The notes under the pieces: generated by a model
What the model saw: only the letters and a program-made list of their open reading frames with translations
Databases searched by the model: none
Told to the model about the DNA's origin: nothing
Assembly: GCA_009746045.1 (NCBI GenBank)
Contig: RPFO01000026.1
Location: 2,324,547 to 2,388,546, forward strand
Direction: 5' to 3'
DNA: 64,000 nt
Source: Mesostigma viride
Taxonomy: Eukaryota > Streptophyta > Mesostigmatophyceae > Mesostigmatales > Mesostigmataceae
Part shown: positions 1-11,800 of the stretch, in pieces
Layout: every line of letters begins with the position of its first letter
Position numbering within the stretch: the first letter of the stretch is position 1
Position numbers and translations under genes: made by a program

Positions 1-159
1 CTGGACGACGCGACCTGACCCCCGCTCAGCAGCAGCAGCGACGCGACCTGTGCCCGGAATACCTCCGCCACAAGCAAGATCGACCCCCAGAAGCCCAAGG
101 TATACTGGAGGGGCGGGGACCTGATGATCAACCACAAGATGTACGTGGAGCTAGAATAG
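1..159 (+). mobile_element. LINE ORF1 C-terminal fragment
   Basis: An open frame enters from the left edge and ends at TAG 157-159. Its last residues contain YWRGGDLMINHKMY. A LINE ORF1-like fragment near 61.4 kb on the minus strand has YWKGAAIYVGHKPW in the matching place, so both look like the C-terminal end of the same RNA-binding ORF1 family. Only the 3' end of this copy is in the window. Assignment to L1-type ORF1 is inferred from this match and from the upstream part of the 61.4 kb copy. Confidence 0.5.
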
Positions 160-179
160 CCCTAGCAAGTTGTACTCCT

Positions 180-345
180 TGGTGGTCACTGCTGCCATGG
201 CAACCATGCCTAGTGCCTAGCTGTGCCACCAGCGGGCATAGGGTGGAAGATCATTATGGCTAATTAAACAATGGCTAGGGCATGGCTTCTCAGCAGTGAG
301 TAGCTCTCTGAATAGGCAAAACTTGGCTAAATTCTTAATGGATCA
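180..345. repeat. Dispersed repeat shared with 61.1-61.3 kb
   Basis: The stretch around 275-325 (GGCTTCTCAGCAG, then TAGCTCTCTG and a GGCTAAA tail) resembles 61150-61210 (GGCATCTCAGCAG, CAGCTCTCTG, then AGATAAAGC). Both copies lie beside LINE ORF1 remnants, so this is probably untranslated sequence of the same LINE family. The core is partly palindromic, so its orientation cannot be fixed. Confidence 0.4.
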
Positions 346-793
346 TCCGTGCTTACATATTTACTTATGAGCTAATACAGACTTGCATCTAGGAGCGTAC
401 TCAGTCATGGCTGGCACCACGCGCACGCGAGCAGGTGGCAGAACTTTTACAACACCCACCTGCAGGTTGTTGCTTAGAATGTAGTAAAAACCATGCACCC
501 CACAGAGGTATATGTTATTAGTTAATTAATTAATGTGCACGCTATGGCTTTGCCTGGGGTTGTCCCAGCAATTATTCGTAGATCGCCATGCTGCACCGTG
601 CATGTGGCTACAGAGAGTATCTCCGCACACATAATACATACAGGTATAATGTGGTAATTCAACCTTGAAACTAATTTATTGTGCGCCATGCCAAAGCATG
701 TCCTAACATGCAGACCTCAGAATGAACAGCTCAGAATGATTACATGATAAGTTTCCATGTGTTGATCAATCATCATTATCACCACAATCAACA
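346..793. other. Presumed SMG1 3' flank
   Basis: AT-rich sequence with no convincing coding potential. Its right part is the presumed SMG1 3' untranslated region; its left part grades into the LINE-related repeat. Confidence 0.4.
675..744 (-). promoter_or_regulatory. Candidate SMG1 polyadenylation signals
   Basis: On the minus strand, about 50 bases past the SMG1 stop there is TGTAA (plus TTACA, 740-744), and about 115 bases past it there is AATAAA (plus TTTATT, 675-680). TGTAA is the usual poly(A) signal of volvocine and related green algae; AATAAA is the general eukaryotic one. Which is used cannot be told from sequence. Confidence 0.35.
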
Positions 794-893
794 TTATAAC
801 CATGGCATCCAGCCTTCATACATGCGGCACAGATTATCCTGGCTGGTAGCGCTCATAATGAGCATGGACACGTCTTCTGCCACCGTTTGCTGC
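794..893 (-). CDS. SMG1: SMG1 exon 37: FATC domain and stop
   Basis: The acceptor is TTTGCAG before 893. The first base completes an Arg codon left open by exon 36. The 33 codons end in TAA (794-796). The peptide has [18 protein letters not shown] and MYEGWMPWL, matching SMG1 FATC (SVAEQVDYVI, TNLDNL, LYEGWTAWV). FATC is essential for PIKK activity and closes the C-terminus within a few residues of the stop, as here. Confidence 0.92.
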
Positions 894-2852
894 CTGCAAA
901 TCAAATGTCACACATAGCAGCAGCGACCCCCCGCCACGCCAAACTTTTTGTAGGTCAGGCAGCAAAACGTTTGGAAGGGACTAGAGGTATGCACCAGCGG
1001 ACAAGTAGAGCCAAGCAAAGCTAAATCCACTTCCTACCCAATCAACACACAACCAGATAGCATATGTTCATTAGCTCCGATCGCCGGCCATTCATGAGCA
1101 AGTTCACAAGACAACACAACAACAACAGATCACCCTTGAAGCGTAGGTCTTGCTAACAAAAACTTCCCCAACCTTGGACAGGCTGCTGCCAGCACATGAA
1201 CACTGCGCGCACCCCACACGGAACCCCAATTTCATGCATGGTCGGTTGGCTGACCAGACCTTCGCCTCAAATACCTGTTCGTATTTGGTTAGTACCCGAT
1301 TTGCGCAGGGTTCCAGTTTTTTGTTTTCCCATTTTGAATGGGGATGCTCAGCCCCCCACTTCCCTTCATTCCACACGTGTTTCATCTCCAACACACACAG
1401 GGACATGCACACCACGTGAATCTGAGTCTTTACATGGTTCCAGTGGCCCTACTGGTCGATGCATACAGAGTGCCATTACCATGAATTGCCTTGCTAGTTG
1501 TGTTGGCTAGCTGTTCTTACTAGCCAGGATTCTTCCTGTTTCATTCGTCGCTATTGTTGTGCAATTCTCTCTTGTAGTAACCATTGTTAGTTGTTTTGGC
1601 TAGCTGTTCTTGCTTGCTAGGATTCTACCTGTTTTGACCTTCGCCTGCTTAGCTGCTCTTACTTCTGTAAACTATGATTTATGATTCTTACCGAAGATAT
1701 ACTACTATCACACTATAATAACTTGTCAAAACACAGTAGTTATAGGAAACACTGGTCCGGAACCCTAGAGCCCAGCGGCAAAAGGATTCAGGCAAATATT
1801 TATAGTAGTACTAACTACAGTAACATGATGAAACACAGGGATACCCTGCAGCCTGTTAACTTTGGTGTGACTCAGACATTGCCAGCAACATCCCTTCACC
1901 CACCCCCAAAACCAACAAGGTCAGCACCCACCTTCACGTTTGTTCATCCACCCATCAAGTTCACGCATTTCTTTCACTGGCCGTAGACCTATGAACCCAC
2001 CTGCCCGTCTACTCATAGACCCACCTGCGCGTCTATGTACAGACCCACCTGCCTATCTATTTATGGACCCACCTGCCCGTCTATTTATCGACCCACCTGA
2101 AAGTCTATTTATAGACCCACCTGCCCGTCTCCTCGTCCCACCCATCCAGCTTGGCCTTGACGCGGCGCAGGACTTCCAGCGCGGCCGGGCTAGGGGCGCT
2201 TGTAAACGCCTCCCCCCCAACATGCACTGTGTGCACGGGGTGTATCGAGACACAGACGCCACCACAGACAATACCCGAACCAACAGATAATCAGCAAGCC
2301 CGCCAATCCTCAGCAGATTGCTAATATTACAATCCACATCGACCATACGTGGATAAAGAGGGGTTACCCACGCACCATCTGATTTTCTGTTCGATTTATC
2401 CTGGAAGATCCCAGCAGCGATCACAGTGGCGGGTGCCCGGTTGCGGCTGCTTGCAACTAAGGTTGGCAGGGGGCTAAATAACTTGAGTGAATCACATAAA
2501 GCATATCAGCTATATCCTTCATCCGTCATTTGTCCGAGCATTGAAAGAAGCATTCACACCTTCACTCTCATGGCGTGCGCCAGGGTCTCCTTTCTCCCCA
2601 GGCCACCTTTTTCACATGGCTGCCGAACTTTGACGTCATTTCCACCACTCTTATTTTCGGCAGCAGCTGGTTCACCCCAAAGAGACGGTGTCGTGCCACC
2701 GCTGCTGCTGGCGACTAGGCGCGCGCGCGCGCGCGCGCGTGTGTGTGTGTGCTTGCAAGACCTCTTGGCCACATTGGAGCACTATCATATGTTGTCTGTC
2801 CCCTGTCGTCATCATGGGCACTTGTGTGTTTGTATGTTTGTTTGTTTGTTTG

Positions 2853-2883
<31 letters not shown>

Positions 2884-5800
2884 GCTGGCTGGCTGGCTGG
2901 CTGGCTGGCTCGCTGGCTGGATGGATCTGCATTTCACAAGGGTGTGTACGGGCGGGACCTACTACTAGCGACCGCGTACCATCATCCGGACGTGCGCGAG
3001 CTCCCAGAAGCCTCCCTGGCAGACCGCTGGCGAATGCCCCCCCGGCGCCCGGCCTCCCATTGGGTGGCACTTGCTGCACCGGCTGCAAAGGAGGCCGTGG
3101 TGGCTGCGTTTGGAATGGCCGCGGGAATCGCTGCGGCTGCGATGGTGGTGGCTGCACTTGCGGTTGGTGGTATTCTTGCGCTCGCATTTCTGCCACTGGC
3201 GGCTGATTCGCCGTCGTGCCGCCCCACCCTTGGCCCTCGGGAGCCCTTTCGGAAGGCGCCGTGCCGAGCCCAGGACGTACCACCGCCCCCTGCTCCCCCT
3301 CAAGTACGGATGCCGGTAGTAGGTATCTACCCGCACCATCCCCTGTGCATCCATCGTTGTTGCTGCCAGCAGCCACATTGTTGCTGACCTCATCACCCAC
3401 ATTCTCACGGCTGGCATGGGACCCGTCATCCAGCAACGCCGCCACCCAGGTGTTCGCATCGGGGCCTGGCCCACCACCCTCCTTATCCGAGGGGGAAACG
3501 GGAGCAGGCCCCGTTGCAGACGTGCTGCCACCTGTCACCTGATTGCGGGTGGGCCGGGTGCTTCCCGGGCAGCCCAGGTCTACCTCTTGTGTTGTCTCCA
3601 CTTCTGGCTTGTCAACGTCGTTGTCGAGGACAAGGTCGAGGAAGCCAAGGGTGTCATCCTTGGGTCCCCCACTCATCGCCTGCAGCGCATCAAGGGTCAA
3701 ACAAAATATTGAATAAGATGTTGAACAAAATATTCAAGTAGGACGAGAACAGCGCAGCCAGGGTCAAACAACATATTGGATGGGGACAGGGCAGGGAGCG
3801 ACCTTCTTCGTCGCGATGGGAACAATGCGTGGGATGAACTTCTTGCCAGCGCGCTCATCTTCTTTTCATAGCCACGACATTACAAAAACGTTACAAATCA
3901 TCACAAAGACACTAACAGACGTTACAAATCATTACAAAGACGTTACTAAGACATTACAAAAACGTTACAAATCATCACAAAGACACTAACAGACGTTACT
4001 AATCATTACAAAGACGTTACTAAGACACTACAAAAACGTTACAAATCATCACAAAGACGGTACTAAGACACTACACAGACGTTCCAAAGACGGGCGCCGC
4101 TGATAAAAGATTTAGATTGCACCCCGGGGTCCCTCTCCCCACCAAAAAAAAGTGTGTAACTAATACATTTATAATGAATATTTTTAAATAATTTAATATT
4201 TAATAAATATTTAACTATTTATTATTATTAATTAAATTACTGTAATACCTGCATTGTTCATATCCGTGGCTGCGTTGGTCGTGTCGACTGCTGCCTCGGG
4301 GTTGGACGCTGCGTTGTCTATACTCGTGGCTGCGTTGGTCGTGTCTTTTTTAACGTGGCTGCCAGGCCGGTTACGTATGCTGCTGATCCTCCGCAGCCAT
4401 CGTTGTTTTCCCCGTTTCTTCGCGTGTGTGCAGTGCACCAGGCCACGACTCGCGGGGATCTTTTGCGGCGATCGCTATCCCTCGACAAATATGCAAGCGC
4501 CTCCGGTTCGTACGGCTATTCTTGTGTGTTACTGCTATATGTTTGCTCTTTAATTTCCATTAATCTCTTTTATTATATACCATTGCTGACCTGTTATTGA
4601 TTAATCTATACAATAATTATTAATAAAGATCTATCGGTATCTATGCATTTTTTTGTGTTTTTTCATGCAGGGGCAGGAAACGCAGTTTTCAAGTGCCCAG
4701 ATGGCCATTGAGGCTGAACAGGACGCTTCTGTGTATAGGGGCGGTCTTCTCATAAAGAAGGCTCTCCAAATAAATCAGCGGTCGCAGATGACTTTGTTGC
4801 TCTCGTGCAGGTTTTGCCGCCTGAACAGTAAGAGAAAAATGCGGCTGTACACCTTTGTCACCAGTGGCGGCCCGCATCACGTCCATGTGGGAGGATTCTG
4901 CGACAACTGCCGCGTGTCCTTTGAGAGAATCGTGACGTCGAGTACTCCCTGCCCTATGTGCACGGCGGAGGAGGTGAATTTGTTCCGTGTGCCCTTGCTG
5001 GTACCCCCCTTCTTCGAGTTCGACCACTCCGCAACACTCCTCTGCAACTCGGTCCGCCTTGGGTTTCGTCTTTATGTGGCGGACAACGCGCCCCCCGCGC
5101 GAGAGGAGCCGCCAGAGCGTGAGGAGCCGCCAGAGGGCGGTCAGCCTGAGGTCGTGACAGCAGCCGAGGAGCTGCCAGAGGGTGGTCAGCCTGAGGTCGT
5201 GACAGCAGCAGAGGAGCTGCCAGAGCGTGGTGGGATGGAGGCGCACGGCTCTTCCTACGATGAAAAGTACCACAGTTGCGTGTGCGCAACGCACGCGCGC
5301 TCGATGGGATTTTAGCGTACATGTACTGGTCAGTACTATAAGATCGCCATCAATAATTCAATACTAGTTGAGAATGAAGATGACGGGTTGGTTTGCAAGA
5401 ATGTGGCACCTTGTGCCGGGGGGTATTATCAATTTACACAATTACAAATCGTGAGTGCAAAACCAGGATTGCCTCATCCTCAATATCTGTGTACAGAAAA
5501 TATAATAGTAGTACTACACGCCTTTCGGACATTATGGAAAGCACATTGGACGAACTAATAGCACATCATGTATGACAAATTTGTGGTACACTTCATCCGA
5601 CGGATTGTGGTACTTTTCATCGTAGGAAGAGCCCTGCCCCTCCATCCCACCACGCTCAGGCAGCTCCTCTGCTGCTGTCACGACCTCAGGCTGACCACCC
5701 TCTGGCGGCTCCTCACGCTCTGGCGGCTCCTCTCGCGCGGGGGGCGCGTTGTCCGCCACATAAAGACGAAACGCGAGGCGAACCAAGTTGCAGAGGAGTG

Positions 5801-8800
5801 TTGCGGAGTGGTCGAACTCGAAGAAGGGGGGTACCAGCAAGGGCACACGGAACAAATTCACCTCCTCCGCCGTGCACATAGGGCAGGGAGTACTCGACGT
5901 CACGATTCTCTCAAAGGACACGCGGCAGTTGTCGCAGAATCCTCCCACATGGACGTGGTGCGGGCCGCCACTGGTGACAAAGGTGTACAGTCGCATTTTT
6001 CTCTTACTGTTCAGGCGGCAAAACCTGCACGAGAGCAACAAAGTCATCAGCGACCGCTGATTTATTTGGAGAGCCTTCTTTATGAGAAGACCGCCCCTCT
6101 ACACAGAAGCGTCCTCTTCAGCCTCAATGGCCATCTGGGCACTTGACAACTACGTTTGTACTTTACTATTAAGCAAAGTACAAATTATTTAAAGTGATTT
6201 TAGTATTACATTTTTTATATGTATTAGATAAATGAAAATTATTACATATAGTTTAGGGCAGGAAATTTTATGTATTTATTTGGAAATTTAATTAGTATTA
6301 TATATTAATTAAATTTCCTTACTAAATTTAATTATTATATAAATAATTAAATTATTATCTATTAATTTTATTATAAATATAATTAATTTATTATTTGTCT
6401 ACTAAATTATTAATAAATTAATTATATTATTTATGAAAATTTAGTAGAAATTTTCATGTAAAAAATTAGGGTATTAATTAATATTATTATTTAAATGAAT
6501 ATATTATATTAATTTAAAAATATTAGGTTATTATAAGGGTAATAAAGTGTAAGTTACACGCACAACCATCCGGGTTGAAACAAGCAGTTTAAACGAACTT
6601 AAAATAGTTATTAGCATGTTGGAATGCCATGTCAATTGCTGTACGTCCAGCGACCATACTGTTTATCGGGCTAATGAAGGCGTGAATTTCTGCCGATGAG
6701 GGCTTTAGTACACGTAGCAGTTGGCATGGCTGGGACGAGCGTTGTCTATATCAAGGACTATCTATATGTGTGAGTCCTTACCAACATAGTTAGTACAAGC
6801 ACATATTATTAGTTAGCGCTCGTCCCAGGCTCCCAGCTATGCTAACAATAACTACTTTTTGCGAGCAGCTTCCTTGAGTTTGCTAGCTCTCTTCTCGTTG
6901 GTTTTTATTGAAAAAGCTTTAAAACTGTCATTATGATCCTTGTTACTGCAATTGTTAGCATAATTAATACAAACATTATCATCGCTATTATTATGACCAG
7001 TTCCGCCGGTTTGCTTACCTACCTGCCTGATTCCCGACTCAAGTTTCTCAGCAGTGTTTTTGCTAAGGTTGGGGGGGATTCGGACCGTTAGCAGAAACAT
7101 GGACCTTCTGTATGCCTGACGGGCGACAGGATCCACCCACCTTGCGCATCCGGCGGGCGACCGCCACTACATCCCCCACGAGTGACGGGAGCGCCCCGCG
7201 GCAAGCCTCCAGGTGGCCCGGCAGCGCCCCCAGGGACGGAAGCTCCTTGTCCAGCCCCTGACAGCCGCCGTACAGCATCTGGAGGAAGTGCCGGACGAGA
7301 GAGGAGAATTCCAGCGGCTGCTGAAGTTGCTGCTGCTGAAGGTTTTGTTGCTGGAGGTTTTGTTGCTGAAGGTTTTGTTGCTGCTGCTGTGGCTGGCGGG
7401 GCCCACCCGCGTGGCCTTCCTGCGCGCTGACTTGCTGCGCTGGATGAGACGCAGCCGAGGGGAGCATCCCCGTGGACTGCAGAGGCAACGCGGTGGATAC
7501 AATCGCGGCCGGTTGTGGCGGCTGCCTCCCGCCACGGGAGCGCCCCCTCTGCGCGACCGCGCTGGCAAATGTCACTGATGCAGCGGGGCCTATCGAAGGG
7601 CCAGTAGAATGGCCTGTAGAAGGGCCAGTAGAGTGAGCGGTAGAGTGACCGTGCGGCCTGGCTGCGTGACCGCTGGTGTCCGGGCCAGCGGCAAGGGAGC
7701 CTTGGGCCGTGACTGCCGTGGCTACACTTGGCGATGCGTTTGTTAGAGCTATGCCCGGGCTAGCCGATGGTAATGGCACACCTGCGGTAGGCGATACCAT
7801 TGGGATGCCCGGTGTGGCCGCCGCTGGTGGTAGGCCTGGGTGTGCGCCCACTGGGGTGGTGCCGGTCGGGGGGCCGGACACGAGGTGGGGCCCAGGTATC
7901 GAGCCAGTGCGGCTGTGTGCCAGCTGCAAGCATTGGCGTGCGAGGGGGCCAACTTGTGGAGACGAGAGTGTGTTTCTCGCTCGCAGGGCGGAGCGCGCCA
8001 CCTGTAGCGGGGGGCAAGGGGGAAGGGGGAAGGGGGAAGGGGGAAGGGGGAAGAGGGGAAGGGGGGAAGGGGGGAAGGGGGAAGGGGGAAGGGGGGAAGG
8101 GGGAAGGGGGAAGGGGGAAGGGGGAAGGGGGAAGGGGGGAAGGGGAAGGGGGGAAGGGGGAAGGGGGAAGGGGGGAAGGGGGAAGGGGAAAGGGGGAAGG
8201 GGGAAGGGGGAAGGGGGGAAGGGGGAAGGGGGGAAGGGGGAAGGGGGAAGGGGGAAGGGGGAAGGGGGAAGGGGAAGGGGGAAGGGGGGAAGGGGGGAAG
8301 GGGGAAGGGGGGAAGGGGGAAGGGGGGAAGGGGAAGGGGGAAGGGGGGAAGGGGGAAGGGGGAAGGGGGAAGGGGGAAGGGGGAAGGGGGAAGGGGGAAG
8401 GGGGGAAGGGGGGAAGGGGGAAGGGGGGAAGGGGGGAAGGGGATTCAGAGCATACCAAGGGGGAAAGCACACGGCAGATGATCACATGGGAGCCTCTGCA
8501 TGCAAGGAATGCAGACCACTAGGGCTATGGAGCATAGGAACGTGGGAATGTGAACAAAACACACAGGGTGTATTTATTATTATGAAACATAGCTAGTGTG
8601 CTGATTCCATATTTCACTGCCTCATGTTACACCACGAAGTGACCAGCCACTCATAGATAAGTGACCAACCCTGCTATTCCAAGATGATCGTAACTCCTGA
8701 TGCACGTACCCGGTCCATCCGCGCCCTCAGCTGCTGGTAACGGCTTGCACATGCAGCCGCCCGCTGGAACAACTCCCACAGGGTTGGATCCCCTTCCCCT

Positions 8801-11800
8801 TCCGGAACCGCGTCCCTGGCCCCCATGCTGCGGTCGACCGCATTTCCCCCATTTCCTCCCCAACCGGCGTGCTGTGCCAGCAGCCGCAGCCCGTGCAGCG
8901 CGGCGCATGTTTCTAACAATAGCGTGCACCGGGGGTCCAGCAGGGGCAGCGTCGAGGTGACGTCGGACAGCAGCGTGGGGGCGAGCGCAGCGATGGCTTC
9001 CAGCGCGGCCACTTGCGCGGCTGGGGGGGACGTGAGGGACAACAAGAGAAGCAAGACGAGGAAGAAGAAGACAAGGAAGAAGAGACATGGAGAGGGTGTA
9101 AGCATCATAGAGCAACCCAGAGAAGCATAGGGCATTGTAGGGCACCCTAAAAGAATAACAAACGGAATAAGGAGAGCAGCAACAAGATGCATTGAGAGGG
9201 GGGGAGGCTCATAGTGCATCACAGAGCTTCACAGAGCATTGTAGGGCATTGTAGGATGCCCTAAAACAGTTAACAACAGGAACAAGGAGACAAGGAGCAA
9301 TAGAAATAGATAGAGAGGATCAGCGTCATAGGGGATCATAGGGCATCATAGAACCATAGAGCACCATAGAGCATTCACAAGAAGAAGAAGGCCGAGCCCA
9401 GAATATATGAAAGTAGAGAAGGGGATGAACACATTAGCTGATGAACGCATGCATGCAATACCGATCTTGAACTTGCGCGGGGGGTCGTTGCAGAGACAGG
9501 TCCACACAAAAGAAACAGAGAAAGGGGGTTGGGGGGGGGGAGGGAGGCAGGACGGCAAGGAGGCAGCAACCTGCACACAACACCAAATTGATGAAGGACA
9601 TTCCACATTTTTTTCAAAGCCCCACATTCCCTCAGCAACAAAGGACATCCCACACTTTCTACCAAAGCCCCCCATTCCCTCCCACCAAAGGACATCCCAC
9701 ACTTTTTACCAAAGCCCCCCATTCCCTCAGCAACAAAGGATATCCTACACTTTTCACCAAAGCCCCCCATTTCCTCAGCAACAAAGGACATCCCACACTT
9801 TCTACCAAAGCCCCCATTCCCTCCGCAAAAAAGGACATCCCACACGTTTTACCAAAGCCCCCCATTCCCTCGGCAACTGCTGCCCCCCATTCTCTCGATT
9901 TTTCTTTATCGTTCTCGTATTCCAACCCCACTTTTCCCCTCACCAGTCATGCCCACCCATCCACCCTATTCCCTCACCTGCTGCCGCCACCATCTCCCCC
10001 CGCGCCGCCACCATCGCCGCCCCCTGCTCCACCACAGCCCTCGCCGCCGCCTCCGCACGCAGGCGCGTGTCAGCCTCTGCGCGCCCCCTCTGGTCGAGCG
10101 CAGCCAATGCACCCTGGAGGTCGCCCAGCAGGGTGATGTACGCCAGCCGCTGCCTCTCAAATCTGCCGCTCGTCTCCCATCGATGACCCTGCACCGCCAT
10201 GGATGCAGCGGGTTGCTGACCTTGCAAAGCCAGTGACGCAGCGGATTGATGGCCCTGAGAAGCCACCGACGCAGCACCCACATCCAGAGACAGAACTTGC
10301 GGCCGTTGGAGCAGCAGCATGCTACCTTTCGCATTACTTTGCGAGGTTTGGCCACTGCTAGCATCCGGATGGCCCCCGGGCTTGTTTGAGGGAGTATCCA
10401 CATGGAGGGCGGACTGGATAACGCCACTCACAGCATGGCCGGTTCCGTGTGAGGCCGCAGAGTTATAATCATCAACCCAGGGCACGACGCCGCCCCGCAG
10501 TTCCTCGAATCGCGCCAGCTCATTGCCCAGAGGCAGCAAGGTGGCGGCACGGGTGCCAGCTGCGAGCACGGCCTCCCCCCGCAACCGCAGCTTTTCCCGG
10601 ACACTGTCCGCTGTCACCGCCACGATGGGCATCGCTGACCCTGCAGACAATCCTGTGAGGGTTGACGAAGACCAACCCCTTCCAGATCCTGCTACCGACC
10701 CAACCCCTGCCCCGCCCTCGGTTCCTACCCCTGGCCCTGCTGCCACTCCTGCTGCTGGTCCCAACCCCACAGCTCCCCCTGTCCCCACCCCTGCCCCTTC
10801 CCAGGCCCCCTTCCCTCGCCGTCCGCCTCGGCCCTCTTTGCCTTTCCGCCCTCCTCCTCCCTTCCCTTCCGGGCCATCGACTGGCAGCTCCCCTACTTTT
10901 GGCCCCCACGCGGCACCCCCGGTCAGCCCGAAGTTGGCCCTCAGTTCGGCCTCGGCGGACGCCAGTGCGTGCTCGACCTCTAGTTCTGCCGCCCGCCCCG
11001 CCCCTGTGGCTACGCCTTGCAGGGACCCCAGTGCAGCGACCAGCGCGGTCGATGACTCGCGCAGCGTGGAGAGGAGGTGGGCGCGGCGGGGGATGGTGAT
11101 CGGGATGATGACGAGTCCTGAGGATGGGTTGGGGGGGAGGTGGCAAGGGGGAACCCGAAGGGGAGGAGGGAAGGGGCAACGAGAGCAGGGGGGGTAGGAA
11201 CATATAATGAAAAATCACATCTAATGTTAAAATTGCGACGGCAGGGAGGCACGCACGAAGAAAGCTGACATCAGCAAAAGCTTGGAACATTTTAAAAGGA
11301 TGATTTAAAAGGGTTAACGTCGGGACTGTCTCTGCTGCTTAAGGGAGGCTGAGGCGAGTAGGAGAGGGGAAAGCAGGACGAAGAAGGGTGGGGAGAGCAG
11401 GAAGTCGCAGAGTGCGCACTCGGCACGTGAGGAAGAGCAAAGGCTTACAATGTCTGAAAGCCCTTCAAATGTTAAACATCCAGTTGCAACACCCTATTCA
11501 CCCACGTGCGGGCTTCATGTCGTCGCGAAGGGGTAAATTCCATTATTCTAGTTCCAATCGTGTATTCCCTCCGCTTGCTAGGAGAAGGTTTGCACGTGTT
11601 TACGAGCGATAAAGCTGACCGGATGCCGGCAGCTCTCGGGGTGGGGGGGCAAATCATGCACCTTCTCTCCCATGTTAAACCATGTTATTTCGAGCGAAAC
11701 CCTGAACAAGATTGCCCAGTCCTTACAAACAAGACTGCATAATCCCTATAAACAAGACTGCATAATCCCTAAGGTCGCTCAGCATCCGCATGACTCTCCC

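Noticed and set aside
8002-8472. PPSPFPLPP extension upstream of SMG1 exon 34
   Set aside because: It is the GGGGAA intron repeat; a good acceptor at 8001 excludes it.
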